A stretch of 5,884 bases of DNA from Candidatus Margulisiibacteriota bacterium (GTDB lineage: Bacteria; Margulisbacteria; WOR-1; O2-12-FULL-45-9). The notes beneath the pieces were generated by a model. That model was not told the origin of the DNA, did not search any database, and saw nothing but the letters and a program-made list of their open reading frames with translations. Location of the stretch: positions 1 through 5,884 of the forward strand of contig JAHIZU010000185.1 of NCBI GenBank assembly GCA_018814265.1, in the 5' to 3' direction. Below are positions 1-5,884 of this stretch, in pieces. Made by a program: the position numbers and the translations under genes. The number at the start of each line of letters is the position of its first letter. Within the stretch, counting starts at the first letter, position 1.

Positions 1-183
1 AGAAGCAAGCATTCTTTATCGCAATTCCAGCTTGCACATAAGGCGGGTTTGACGGTGACAGCCATCGCCAACTATGAACAAGGTCGCGCAAAACCTTCTT
101 ATGAGGTTCTTATAAAAATTGCGGACGCATTAGGGGTTTCCCTTGATGAATTAGTGGGGCGAAAATTCCCTAAAAAGAAATAG
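1..183 (+). CDS. XRE/Cro-family helix-turn-helix transcriptional regulator, 3' part only
   Basis: The reading frame is open from base 1 and ends at TAG (181-183), giving 60 visible residues; the start lies before the window. The sequence carries the XRE/Cro helix-turn-helix pattern: SLSQFQLAHKAGLTVTAIAN (helices 2 and 3, including the DNA-recognition helix), then YEQGRAKPSYEVLIKIADAL and GVSLDELVG, the usual last two helices of the HTH_3 fold. It ends in a basic tail (KFPKKK). Only the start of helix 1 is missing, so this is probably a short single-domain DNA-binding protein of about 65-75 residues, or the C-terminal domain of a longer one. Proteins of this family bind operator DNA as dimers; the target here is unknown. 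An extended -10 promoter begins about 70 bases after its stop, so the tRNA-Val downstream probably has its own transcription start. The family call is secure; the biological role is not. Confidence 0.85.
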   Translation, partial: RSKHSLSQFQLAHKAGLTVTAIANYEQGRAKPSYEVLIKIADALGVSLDELVGRKFPKKK

Positions 184-253
184 GATTTTTGCTAACGCAA
201 GGGGGGTATCGTCAAATCATGAAAAGGCCGCTTTCTCAAAATAGGTTCGAGCA

Positions 254-262
254 TGGTATAAT
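254..262 (+). promoter_or_regulatory. Extended -10 promoter ahead of tRNA-Val
   Basis: TGGTATAAT at 254-262 is a perfect extended -10 element (TG, one base, then consensus TATAAT at 257-262). No good -35 hexamer is seen at the usual spacing (the region near 232-239 reads TTTCTCAA), which an extended -10 can tolerate. Transcription would begin near 268-270, just at the left arm of the inverted repeat and about 123 bases before the tRNA-Val 5' end. It would serve the tRNA and possibly the two protein genes behind it. The site is seen directly; its activity is inferred. Confidence 0.5.
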
Positions 263-273
263 AGGTTCCAATC

Positions 274-388
274 TAACTAACAACTGACAACTAACAAGAC
301 GGGCCGATTGCTTCGGCCCTACAACTGGCAACTTAAATCTATTGTTCGTTGTAGCGAGCGAAGCGAGCGTGTTGTAAGTTGTTAGTTA
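274..388 (+). repeat. Long imperfect inverted repeat upstream of tRNA-Val, with inner hairpins
   Basis: Bases 274-291 are complementary to 371-388 at 17 of 18 positions, bracketing about 79 bases. The left arm is built from three 7-base units of the form AACTRAC (275-295). Inside the bracket are a GC-rich hairpin (GGGCCGA 301-307 with TCGGCCC 313-319), a second 7-base inverted repeat (CTACAAC 319-325 with GTTGTAG 348-354), and a direct repeat AGCGAGCG (353-360 and 362-369). The right arm ends four bases before the tRNA. No ORF is apparent in 184-392. It could be a small non-autonomous mobile repeat, a structured leader RNA, or intergenic low-complexity sequence; the inverted repeat itself is visible. 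Confidence 0.6.
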
Positions 389-392
389 ATAA

Positions 393-466
393 GGGCAGTT
401 AGTTCAGCTGGTTAGAATGCCTCGCTTACACCGAGGAGGTCGCTGGTTCGAATCCAGCACTGCCCA
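393..466 (+). tRNA. tRNA-Val (anticodon UAC)
   Basis: A complete 74-base cloverleaf. The acceptor stem is GGGCAGT (393-399) with ACTGCCC (459-465) and discriminator A466. The D stem is GTTC with GAAT, the anticodon stem CCTCG (420-424) with CGAGG (432-436), the anticodon loop CTTACAC with anticodon TAC at 427-429 (valine codon GUA, wobbling to other GUN), and the T stem GCTGG with CCAGC around TTCGAAT. The 3' CCA is not encoded, so it must be added by CCA-adding enzyme. The gene lies 28 bases before the coiled-coil ORF and just after a large inverted repeat. U34 tRNAs of four-codon boxes such as this are the known substrates of 5-hydroxyuridine formation by TrhP-type U32 proteins, one of which may be encoded in this window. 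Confidence 0.96.
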
Positions 467-494
467 ATCATTAAATAAAAAGGGGTGTTTTTTT

Positions 495-668
495 ATGGCG
501 GAAGAACAAGCAAAAAAGAATGTTAATGAACTAATCAAACAGATCGATGATTTTGAGAAAACCATCCAGACCCTGGAAGCCAATGTGAAGACCTTAAGAC
601 AAAAGCTGGAAGACAACCAGCAGAAGTACGGCCCGGATACCAGCCAATGGCCCAAAGAAGCCAAATAA
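495..668 (+). CDS. Small coiled-coil protein of unknown function (57 aa)
   Basis: ATG at 495 is chosen because an in-frame ATG further upstream (417) lies inside tRNA-Val; the purine-rich AGGGG at 481-485 sits 9 bases before 495 and can serve as ribosome binding site. The protein has 57 residues and no signal peptide or membrane segment. Residues 10-38 form a clean heptad pattern with hydrophobics at V10, L13, I17, F20, I24, L27, V31, L34 and L38 (strict 3-4 spacing), so a two-stranded or higher parallel coiled coil is likely. The charged ends (MAEEQAKK and a Pro/Trp-containing tail) look disordered. It is the first protein gene after tRNA-Val, and its last 22 bases overlap the start of the deacetylase gene, which suggests co-transcription and translational coupling. 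I do not recognise the family and no function is assigned. The even codon pattern and ribosome site make it likely to be real. Confidence 0.7.
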   Translation: MAEEQAKKNVNELIKQIDDFEKTIQTLEANVKTLRQKLEDNQQKYGPDTSQWPKEAK

Positions 669-1546
669 TTTGGTTGTTCCTGGTCCTTATTGCGGCTATA
701 GTCATTGCCAGCCTTGCTTGGCTTGGCTTTTCAACCGTTAACCAGGCCCTGCCTGAGACGACAACGACCACCCTTAGGCCACAATCCTATAACTTTAAAT
801 CTTTTCCTGTTTTGGAATACCATCACATCCGCCGGCCAGAAGCGCGCTGGTCCAGGACCCCTGAAAATTTCCGCCAGGATTTAGAATGGCTCTATGATCA
901 TGATTATTATCCCATGAATCTGCGGTATATTTTGACTAGATTTGAAGGTCTCCCTGAAGGTAAAACACCGGTTGTTTTAACCTTTGATGATTCGCCTTCC
1001 AACCAGTTCCGTTACATATCCGACGCAGCCATTGACCCGGAATGTGCTGTCGGGATCTTGAAGTCTTTTCACGAGCAACATCCTGATGAATGGCCCCTGC
1101 GCGCTACCTTTTTTGTCTTGGTCCAAACCAATAGTCCTGACCACAATCTTTTTGGCCAAGCTGATTACGCCGAAAGAAAGCTGCAGGAATTAACCGAGTG
1201 GGGCATGGAAATCGGCTCCCATTGCTACTCTCACGAAAAATTGAATAAAATAAGCTTAGACGCTGCTCGTTTTACTCTGGCCCGGTCGACTTACACACTT
1301 AAAGCATTAAGCGGCCAGGGAATTGTCAGTTTAGCTACACCCATGGGGCTTTATCCAACTGATGAGTCGGTTTTTCAGGGATCCTATCAAAGCCTTGACT
1401 ATGATTATAAATTAGTTTGTGAGGTGGCCGGTGGTTTGCAGCCGGTGCCGGGTTCGGCAAAATTTGACCCGCATCATATTAGGCGAATTCAGACGATCGA
1501 TTCAGAGTGGGCGAAGTTTTTTAACAGGAATTCTTCTGCGCAGTAA
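647..1546 (+). CDS. Membrane-anchored polysaccharide deacetylase family protein (NodB homology domain)
   Basis: 299 residues. A single hydrophobic segment (about residues 7-28) follows a short basic N-terminus, consistent with an uncleaved signal anchor placing the catalytic domain outside the membrane. A Thr-rich linker (37-43) leads to the NodB-like domain: EYHHI (57-61), the TFDDS motif (112-116) whose D114 and D115 are the expected catalytic base and metal ligand, and the second metal motif SHCYSH with H192 and H196. The third motif is diverged (ATPMGLYP, 230-237, where many members have an Arg or Tyr before the Pro). RRIQTI (279-284) resembles the C-terminal strand of PgaB-like members. 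The family removes N-acetyl or O-acetyl groups from cell-surface sugars (peptidoglycan, chitin, poly-GlcNAc); the substrate here cannot be told. The start at 647 has no clear Shine-Dalgarno and probably relies on coupling to the overlapping upstream gene. Its 3' end overlaps the convergent U32 gene by 45 bases. Confidence 0.85.
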   Translation: MAQRSQIIWLFLVLIAAIVIASLAWLGFSTVNQALPETTTTTLRPQSYNFKSFPVLEYHHIRRPEARWSRTPENFRQDLEWLYDHDYYPMNLRYILTRFEGLPEGKTPVVLTFDDSPSNQFRYISDAAIDPECAVGILKSFHEQHPDEWPLRATFFVLVQTNSPDHNLFGQADYAERKLQELTEWGMEIGSHCYSHEKLNKISLDAARFTLARSTYTLKALSGQGIVSLATPMGLYPTDESVFQGSYQSLDYDYKLVCEVAGGLQPVPGSAKFDPHHIRRIQTIDSEWAKFFNRNSSAQ

Positions 1547-2719
1547 AGAGTGCTGACTGATCGGGCCGGAGAACTCGGCACTAATGAAAACATGATGGTC
1601 ATTGTGCGCTTTGTCCTGGCTTAAGCCTGCCTGGTTTCTAATTTCAACGACCTTAAACTTCCGGATCTCCTTGACCATTGGATCCATGATCTCTAATTGG
1701 TCTCCGACCTGGAACAAATTCCTGGCCAGGACTTCCAATTTATTGTTGTGATGCCCGGCCACGATGCCAACAAAAGTGTAACTTCTGGTATATGAGCCCA
1801 GTTCTTCATTCTCCTTGTCATTCTCGTCCAAATAAAACCCAGTTGTGTAGTTGCGATGGGAAACTTTCTTAAGTTCTTCAAGCCAGGTTGGATCATACCT
1901 ATCCTGATCAATTGCTTGCCGGTATATTTTTGTGACTAGGGCAACGTAATAGGAGGATTTCATTCGTCCTTCAACTTTTAATGAATCAATTCCTAAGTTA
2001 ACCATTTCCGGGATGTGCTCTATCATGCACAGGTCCTTGGAATTCATTACATATGTGCCGCGAGCGTCCTGTTCAATTCTAAAATCCTCATCCGGCCGGG
2101 TTACTTCCTTTAGGTGGTATTCCCAGCGGCAAGGCTGGGTACACTCGCCTCGATTGGCGCTGCGGCCGGTCATATGTTTTGATAACAAACAACGGCCGGA
2201 ATAGGACATGCACATGGCTCCGTGGACAAAAAGTTCGAGTTCGATATCCGGCACTTCTTTTCTGATCGCTTTTACTTGAGCCAGACTTAGCTCGCGCCCC
2301 AGAACTATTCTTTGCACGCCCTGATCTTTCCAGAATTTAACGGCAGGGCTATTGATCGTATTGGCTTGGGTGCTTAAATGAAGAATAAGCTTTGGGTGTT
2401 TCTGCCTGATCAACGAGATCAGGCCTGGATCAGAAACGATCACAGCATCCACCTTCAATTTTACTGCCTGGTCTAGATATTCCATCATCTTGGGCAGATC
2501 TTCATCAAAGGGGAATATATTCATGGCCAGATACACTTTAACTTTATATTGATGGGCGAACTCGACACCTTGTTTCAGGTCTTCAAGATCAAAAGCGGTT
2601 TGTTGGGTCCTGAGTGAATATGGACCGGCGCCAACATAGACAGCGTCAGCTCCAAAGCGCACCGCGGTTTGCAGTTTTTCCAGGTCTCCAGCGGGGATAA
2701 GTAACTCGGTTTTATGCAT
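1502..2719 (-). CDS. U32 family protein, TrhP/RlhA type (probable iron-sulfur tRNA or rRNA hydroxylase)
   Basis: 405 residues from ATG at 2719. The N-terminal part is TIM-barrel-like and begins ELLIPAGDLEKLQTAVRFGA, typical of U32. The U32 signature ELFVHGAMCMSYSGRCLLS (162-180) is followed by GECTQPCRWEY (191-201). Cysteines C170, C177, C193, C197 and C231 (in NSKDLC) are candidate ligands for a 4Fe-4S cluster, as shown for UbiU-type relatives. The C-terminal part (about 313-405) fits the U32 C-terminal beta domain. Once called collagenase-like peptidases, characterised members hydroxylate RNA: TrhP makes 5-hydroxyuridine at position 34 of tRNAs with prephenate, and RlhA hydroxylates 23S rRNA. 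Length and domain layout fit TrhP better than the longer RlhA, but the exact substrate is inference. An in-frame GTG at 2737 lies inside the tRNA-Glu acceptor stem, so the ATG is preferred. Only 9 bases separate it from the tRNA, with no ribosome binding site. Confidence 0.88.
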   Translation of the reverse strand: MHKTELLIPAGDLEKLQTAVRFGADAVYVGAGPYSLRTQQTAFDLEDLKQGVEFAHQYKVKVYLAMNIFPFDEDLPKMMEYLDQAVKLKVDAVIVSDPGLISLIRQKHPKLILHLSTQANTINSPAVKFWKDQGVQRIVLGRELSLAQVKAIRKEVPDIELELFVHGAMCMSYSGRCLLSKHMTGRSANRGECTQPCRWEYHLKEVTRPDEDFRIEQDARGTYVMNSKDLCMIEHIPEMVNLGIDSLKVEGRMKSSYYVALVTKIYRQAIDQDRYDPTWLEELKKVSHRNYTTGFYLDENDKENEELGSYTRSYTFVGIVAGHHNNKLEVLARNLFQVGDQLEIMDPMVKEIRKFKVVEIRNQAGLSQDKAHNDHHVFISAEFSGPISQHSLLRRRIPVKKLRPL

Positions 2720-2728
2720 GTGAGAGAG

Positions 2729-2800
2729 TAGCCCCACGGGGAGTCGAACCCCGGCCGTCGGCTTGAAAAGCCGATGTCCTAACCACTAGACGATGGGGCC
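2729..2800 (-). tRNA. tRNA-Glu (anticodon UUC), intact copy
   Basis: A complete 72-base cloverleaf on the minus strand. The acceptor is GGCCCCA with TGGGGCT (first pair is a G-U wobble) and discriminator A at 2729. The D stem is GTCT with GGAC, the anticodon stem TCGGC with GCCGA, the loop TTTTCAA with anticodon TTC at 2767-2765 (glutamate), and the T stem CGGGG with CCCCG around TTCGACT. CCA is not encoded. Its first 22 bases are also the end of the GIY-YIG reading frame, and the U32 gene begins 9 bases past its 3' end. A second, truncated copy of the same tRNA lies about 250 bases upstream. Confidence 0.96.
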
Positions 2801-3050
2801 ACCATCTTTTCCTTTATGAACTGCGGACTCTTAACGCGTTTGAAATAGGGCTCTCTTTTTGTTGCGGAACTTCGATCTTGAAATTCTTCAACAAAAAGCA
2901 ACTCGAAAGGACGGCGGTTTTTAGTCGAAGGAACCCTGCCTCCGTTGTGCCGCTCCAATCTATTTTTCAAGTTGCTCGTTTGCCCGATATACAACTTCCC
3001 ATCTTTAAGGCTCTTTAGGATATAAACATAATATTGCATTTGTTATATCT
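2743..3050 (-). mobile_element. Putative 308-bp GIY-YIG element inserted in the T-loop of a tRNA-Glu gene
   Basis: This is a hypothesis built on seen structure. Reading the minus strand, a tRNA-Glu 5' segment (58 bases) ends at TTCGAC (3051). Foreign sequence with a GIY-YIG gene follows, then another 58-base tRNA-Glu 5' segment ending at the same TTCGAC (2743), and finally the only 3' part (2742-2729). Removing 3050-2743 would leave one seamless tRNA-Glu gene. The element would thus carry a nuclease and a replacement 5' tRNA part that restores the host tRNA after insertion. No integrase, transposase or terminal inverted repeat is seen. An old tandem pair of tRNA-Glu genes with the first one eroded, or a mis-assembly across repeats, are the alternatives. 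Confidence 0.4.
2779..3039 (-). CDS. Stand-alone GIY-YIG endonuclease whose C-terminus is encoded by tRNA-Glu
   Basis: 86 residues, the usual size for single-domain GIY-YIG proteins of the UvrC N-terminal/YhbQ-like type. Seen: YVYILKS (4-10) and LYIGQT (16-21), which form the GIY and YIG strands; R27 in NLKNRLERHN as the likely catalytic Arg; then STKNRRPFELLFVEEF; and E63 in ATKREPYFKRVKS as the metal-binding Glu. The nuclease therefore looks intact. Such domains cut DNA using one divalent metal; several act as homing nucleases, but the role of the small stand-alone forms is mostly unknown. The frame runs 22 bases into the intact tRNA-Glu gene: residues A81-G86 and the TAG stop (2781-2779, in the tRNA D-loop) are tRNA sequence. 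The ATG at 3039 is 11 bases after the broken end of a second tRNA-Glu copy and has no Shine-Dalgarno (the nearest GGGG is about 17 bases away). All these facts suggest that the gene is tied to the tRNA-Glu site. Confidence 0.87.
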   Translation of the reverse strand: MQYYVYILKSLKDGKLYIGQTSNLKNRLERHNGGRVPSTKNRRPFELLFVEEFQDRSSATKREPYFKRVKSPQFIKEKMVAPSSSG

Positions 3051-3108
3051 GTCGAACCCCGGCCGCCCCGATGAAATCGGGGTGTCCTAACCACTAGACG
3101 ATGGGGCC
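3051..3108 (-). pseudogene. Truncated tRNA-Glu (UUC), 5' 58 bases only
   Basis: Bases 1-26 of this copy are identical to the intact tRNA-Glu, as are bases 44-58. The anticodon arm (27-43) differs at 10 of 17 positions, yet still forms five perfect pairs (CCCCG with CGGGG) around ATTTCAT with anticodon TTC (3075-3073). The homology stops after TTCGAC in the T-loop; the 3' strands of the T stem and the acceptor stem are absent and AGATATAACAA follows. It cannot make a functional tRNA. The compensated stem shows that it descends from a once-working tRNA-Glu and is not a simple recent copy of its neighbour. Confidence 0.85.
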
Positions 3109-3118
3109 ATGTCAGAGA

Positions 3119-3140
3119 ACCTGCCTGCCGGCAGGCAGGT
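3119..3140. repeat. Perfect 22-base GC-rich palindrome downstream of rpoD
   Basis: ACCTGCCTGCC followed directly by its exact reverse complement. As RNA it would fold into a strong hairpin about 30 bases after the rpoD stop codon. It lacks a following run of T on the minus strand (TTCTCTGACATGG follows), so it is at best an imperfect intrinsic terminator or a 3'-end stabiliser. It may instead be a dispersed palindromic repeat of the genome; copies elsewhere cannot be seen here. It is bordered on both sides by TCAGANAA-like octamers. Confidence 0.7.
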
Positions 3141-3169
3141 CAGAACATCAGAATATCAGAAGATCAGAA

Positions 3170-3171
<2 letters not shown>
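3140..3171. repeat. Four tandem 8-base repeats (TCAGAANN) at the rpoD stop codon
   Basis: Four adjacent units are visible: TCAGAACA, TCAGAATA, TCAGAAGA and TCAGAATT (3140-3171). The last overlaps the rpoD TAA stop (3172-3170). A related octamer, TCAGAGAA, lies on the other side of the palindrome at 3112-3119. The copies share the first six bases and vary in the last two. Confidence 0.75.
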
Positions 3172-4240
<1,069 letters not shown>

Positions 4241-4243
4241 TAC

Positions 4244-4248
4244 CCTCC
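4244..4248 (-). promoter_or_regulatory. Shine-Dalgarno of rpoD
   Basis: GGAGG on the minus strand in the 29-base gap between dnaG and rpoD. It is the only strong ribosome binding site of the window; the spacing favours initiation at the second ATG (4237-4235). Strong translation of a housekeeping sigma factor fits this. Confidence 0.8.
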
Positions 4249-4269
4249 ATTTTGTTATCGCGAAAGCAT

Positions 4270-5884
4270 TTAAGAAATTTCAGTCTTTAAGGCGGAAAGC
4301 AATTCGGCCGCCCGGTCCGGGTTGCCAGCTTTTTCCGCCTCTGTTATTTCCAGCTTCATTTCTTCGATTTTAAGCCGCAGACGTTCGTTCTTCAGCACGC
4401 TAAGGCAATCGTTAAGGATCTCTTCCATTTTATTTTGCTCAAGGCTGTTGCCGCTAACCAGGATCCGGGAAAGATATTTTTTTGAGCTTTCATCCGGCAG
4501 ATTATCCAGCAAAAAGTGCGCTGGATTGTCTTGGCCCGCAAAATCAGTGCTAAAAAGCAGCGCGGCAATGGCGCTGGTCTCCGGCTGGTGAAAATCTTGA
4601 GCATTTAAACGCTCTTTAATAAAATTTAAGGCTTGAGTGCTTTGCGCAGCACAGGCAATCAAGTGCTTTTCAGCCTCAACGATCTTGGAAGCTGGCTTTT
4701 CGGTTGTGCGCTGGAGATTTGCGGTGTGACTGGATGGATATGAACGGTTGCGCTTGATCTCAGCGATAACTGTTTCTACCTCAGTTCTCAAGGAAGCTGC
4801 CGCGACCTTGGCATATTCTTTTCTGACAAAATCATCTTTCTCCTTGGCCAGAATTATCGCAACTTCTTTTAAGGCTTTTGAGCGTGATTCGATCTCCTTA
4901 AGATCATGACGCGCGAAAACCCGGTTGATCTGGAACTCAAGATAGGGCTGGGCGTCGCTCAGGCATTTTCTTAAAGCTTCAGCACCTTTTTTCTGGATTA
5001 CTTCGTCCGGGTCTTTGCCGCCGGTAAGTTGCGTGACCTTGACCCGCAGACCCTGATTTCTTAAGAGATCGATTGACCGGTCAGCGGCAATGCCGCCAGC
5101 CGAATCAGCGTCAAAGGTCAGCACTATAGTATCGCAGTATCTGGCGATTAACTTGCACTGGTACGCGGTCAGCGCCGTGCCCATGCTGGCAACGATGTTG
5201 GTTATGCCGGCTTGGAAAGGGGTAATTAAGTCAAAATTCCCTTCAACCAGGATCGCTGTTTGGGTCTGCTTAATAGCTTCTTTGCTTAGATCAAGACCAA
5301 ACAAGGTTTCTCCTTTATGGTAAATCCCTGTGTCAGGAGAATTTAAGTATTTTGGTTCTTCGTTTCCTAGGGCTCTGCCGCCAAAGGCTTCGACCCGGCC
5401 GCGTTGATTGCTAACAGGAAAGATCAGGCGGTTGCGGAAGCGGTCATAATAGCCGCCTTTGCCTTCGCGTTTCAGGCTCAGGCCGGTTTTCTCGATCAGG
5501 GTCGGGTCAGCGCCGCGCGAAACCAGGTAATTAAAAAGATTGTCCCAGCCTTGGGGGGCGTAACCTAAACGAAATTGAGCCACAGTCTTCGCATTGATCC
5601 CTCGCTGGTCGAGATAAGCGCGGGCGGTTTCGCCGCTCTCGTCTGCCAGGTTCTTTTGAAAATATTCAGCGGCCAGCTCAGTTATTTTATAAAGCTTATC
5701 TTTTAAGTCCTTGGCCGGACCGCTGCTGGCTGGCCGTGGCACTGCGATCCCCAGTTTATTGCCCAGCTCAGCTACTGCTTCAGCAAAGCCAATGTTTTCC
5801 ATCTTCATAAGGAAAGCAAAAGCATTGCCGCCTTCGTTGCAGCCAAAACAGTGAAAGATCTGTTTTTCCGGAGAGACCGTGAAC
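4270..5884 (-). CDS. dnaG: DNA primase DnaG, N-terminus cut off by the window edge
   Basis: The frame stays open to the window edge, giving 537 visible residues; the ATG at 5808 is internal and not the start. The first visible residues ([20 protein letters not shown]) are the second half of the CHC2 zinc finger, with the two Cys of HCFGC; the first half (CPFH-type ligands, about 45 residues with the start) is missing. The primase core follows, with [13 protein letters not shown] and [10 protein letters not shown], then the Toprim domain: VEGNFDL with the catalytic Glu (visible residue 214) and TFDADSAGG with the metal-binding Asp pair (258, 260). The C-terminal part (about 395-537), ending in charged helices, is diverged and would be the DnaB-helicase interaction domain. 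DnaG lays RNA primers at the replication fork. It is co-oriented with rpoD 29 bases downstream, so co-transcription is likely. The Toprim motif has Asn where Tyr is common (EGYxD), a minor variation. Confidence 0.97.
   Translation of the reverse strand, partial: FTVSPEKQIFHCFGCNEGGNAFAFLMKMENIGFAEAVAELGNKLGIAVPRPASSGPAKDLKDKLYKITELAAEYFQKNLADESGETARAYLDQRGINAKTVAQFRLGYAPQGWDNLFNYLVSRGADPTLIEKTGLSLKREGKGGYYDRFRNRLIFPVSNQRGRVEAFGGRALGNEEPKYLNSPDTGIYHKGETLFGLDLSKEAIKQTQTAILVEGNFDLITPFQAGITNIVASMGTALTAYQCKLIARYCDTIVLTFDADSAGGIAADRSIDLLRNQGLRVKVTQLTGGKDPDEVIQKKGAEALRKCLSDAQPYLEFQINRVFARHDLKEIESRSKALKEVAIILAKEKDDFVRKEYAKVAAASLRTEVETVIAEIKRNRSYPSSHTANLQRTTEKPASKIVEAEKHLIACAAQSTQALNFIKERLNAQDFHQPETSAIAALLFSTDFAGQDNPAHFLLDNLPDESSKKYLSRILVSGNSLEQNKMEEILNDCLSVLKNERLRLKIEEMKLEITEAEKAGNPDRAAELLSALKTEIS

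Noticed and set aside
275..369. CRISPR-like array in the short repeats before tRNA-Val
   Set aside because: The repeats are 7-8 bases long, partly overlapping and without spacers of constant length; no cas genes are nearby.
417..494. Longer start for the small coiled-coil gene at ATG 417
   Set aside because: The extra 26 residues would be encoded by tRNA-Val; a start at 495 with AGGGG nine bases upstream explains the gene.
404..664. Minus-strand open frame of 86 codons across tRNA-Val and the coiled-coil gene
   Set aside because: It is antisense to a tRNA and a supported gene, and its C-terminus (LDSNQRPPRCKRG) is a known artefact of translating antisense tRNA.
2720..2737. GTG start for the U32 gene at 2737
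   Set aside because: It lies inside the tRNA-Glu acceptor and T stems; family conservation begins at about MHKTELLIPAG.
3037..3050. A -10-like TATAAC just before the GIY-YIG start as its own promoter
   Set aside because: It lies only 2-3 bases from the ATG, so transcription would start inside the gene; no -35 is visible and T-arm sequence lies upstream.
3119..3140. Calling the palindrome a proven rho-independent terminator
   Set aside because: The hairpin is strong, but no T-tract follows on the rpoD strand, so it is left as a repeat with possible 3'-end function.
5090..5323. Plus-strand open frame opposite the dnaG Toprim domain
   Set aside because: It is a shadow of a strongly conserved coding region with no independent evidence.

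Overview
The window looks like part of a small bacterial genome, most likely a member of the Candidate Phyla Radiation (Patescibacteria). This placement is an inference and not a proof. It rests on the very compact gene packing with overlaps, frequent lack of clear Shine-Dalgarno sequences, a stand-alone GIY-YIG nuclease gene wedged against a tRNA gene, short GC-rich palindromes and AACTAAC-type repeats between genes, and a short 356-residue primary sigma factor. The genetic code appears standard: the U32 gene ends in TGA and no internal TGA is needed as a sense codon.

Plus-strand block (1-1546). The 3' end of an XRE/Cro-type DNA-binding protein is followed by about 210 bases without a gene. 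This gap carries an extended -10 promoter and a long imperfect inverted repeat. Next come an intact tRNA-Val(UAC), a 57-residue coiled-coil protein, and a membrane-anchored NodB-type polysaccharide deacetylase whose start overlaps the small gene by 22 bases. The deacetylase converges on, and overlaps by 45 bases, the end of the minus-strand U32 gene.

Minus-strand block (5884 down to 1502). dnaG (primase, 5' end off the window) is followed 29 bases later by rpoD (primary sigma factor), the core of the classical macromolecular synthesis operon. Downstream of rpoD are 8-base tandem repeats and a perfect 22-base palindrome. Then comes an unusual arrangement: a tRNA-Glu(UUC) copy that stops dead in its T-loop, a GIY-YIG endonuclease gene starting 11 bases later, and a complete tRNA-Glu(UUC) whose first 22 bases encode the last residues and the stop codon of the endonuclease. 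A U32-family protein (TrhP/RlhA type, probably a tRNA or rRNA hydroxylase) starts only 9 bases after that tRNA.

The most interesting reading is that a roughly 308-base element, made of a GIY-YIG gene plus a 58-base 5' tRNA-Glu segment, entered the T-loop of a resident tRNA-Glu gene. It would have rebuilt a working tRNA at its far edge. The two 5' segments agree at 48 of 58 positions. All differences lie in the anticodon arm, where both versions keep a perfectly paired stem, so they look like two once-functional tRNA-Glu variants joined at a shared T-arm sequence.
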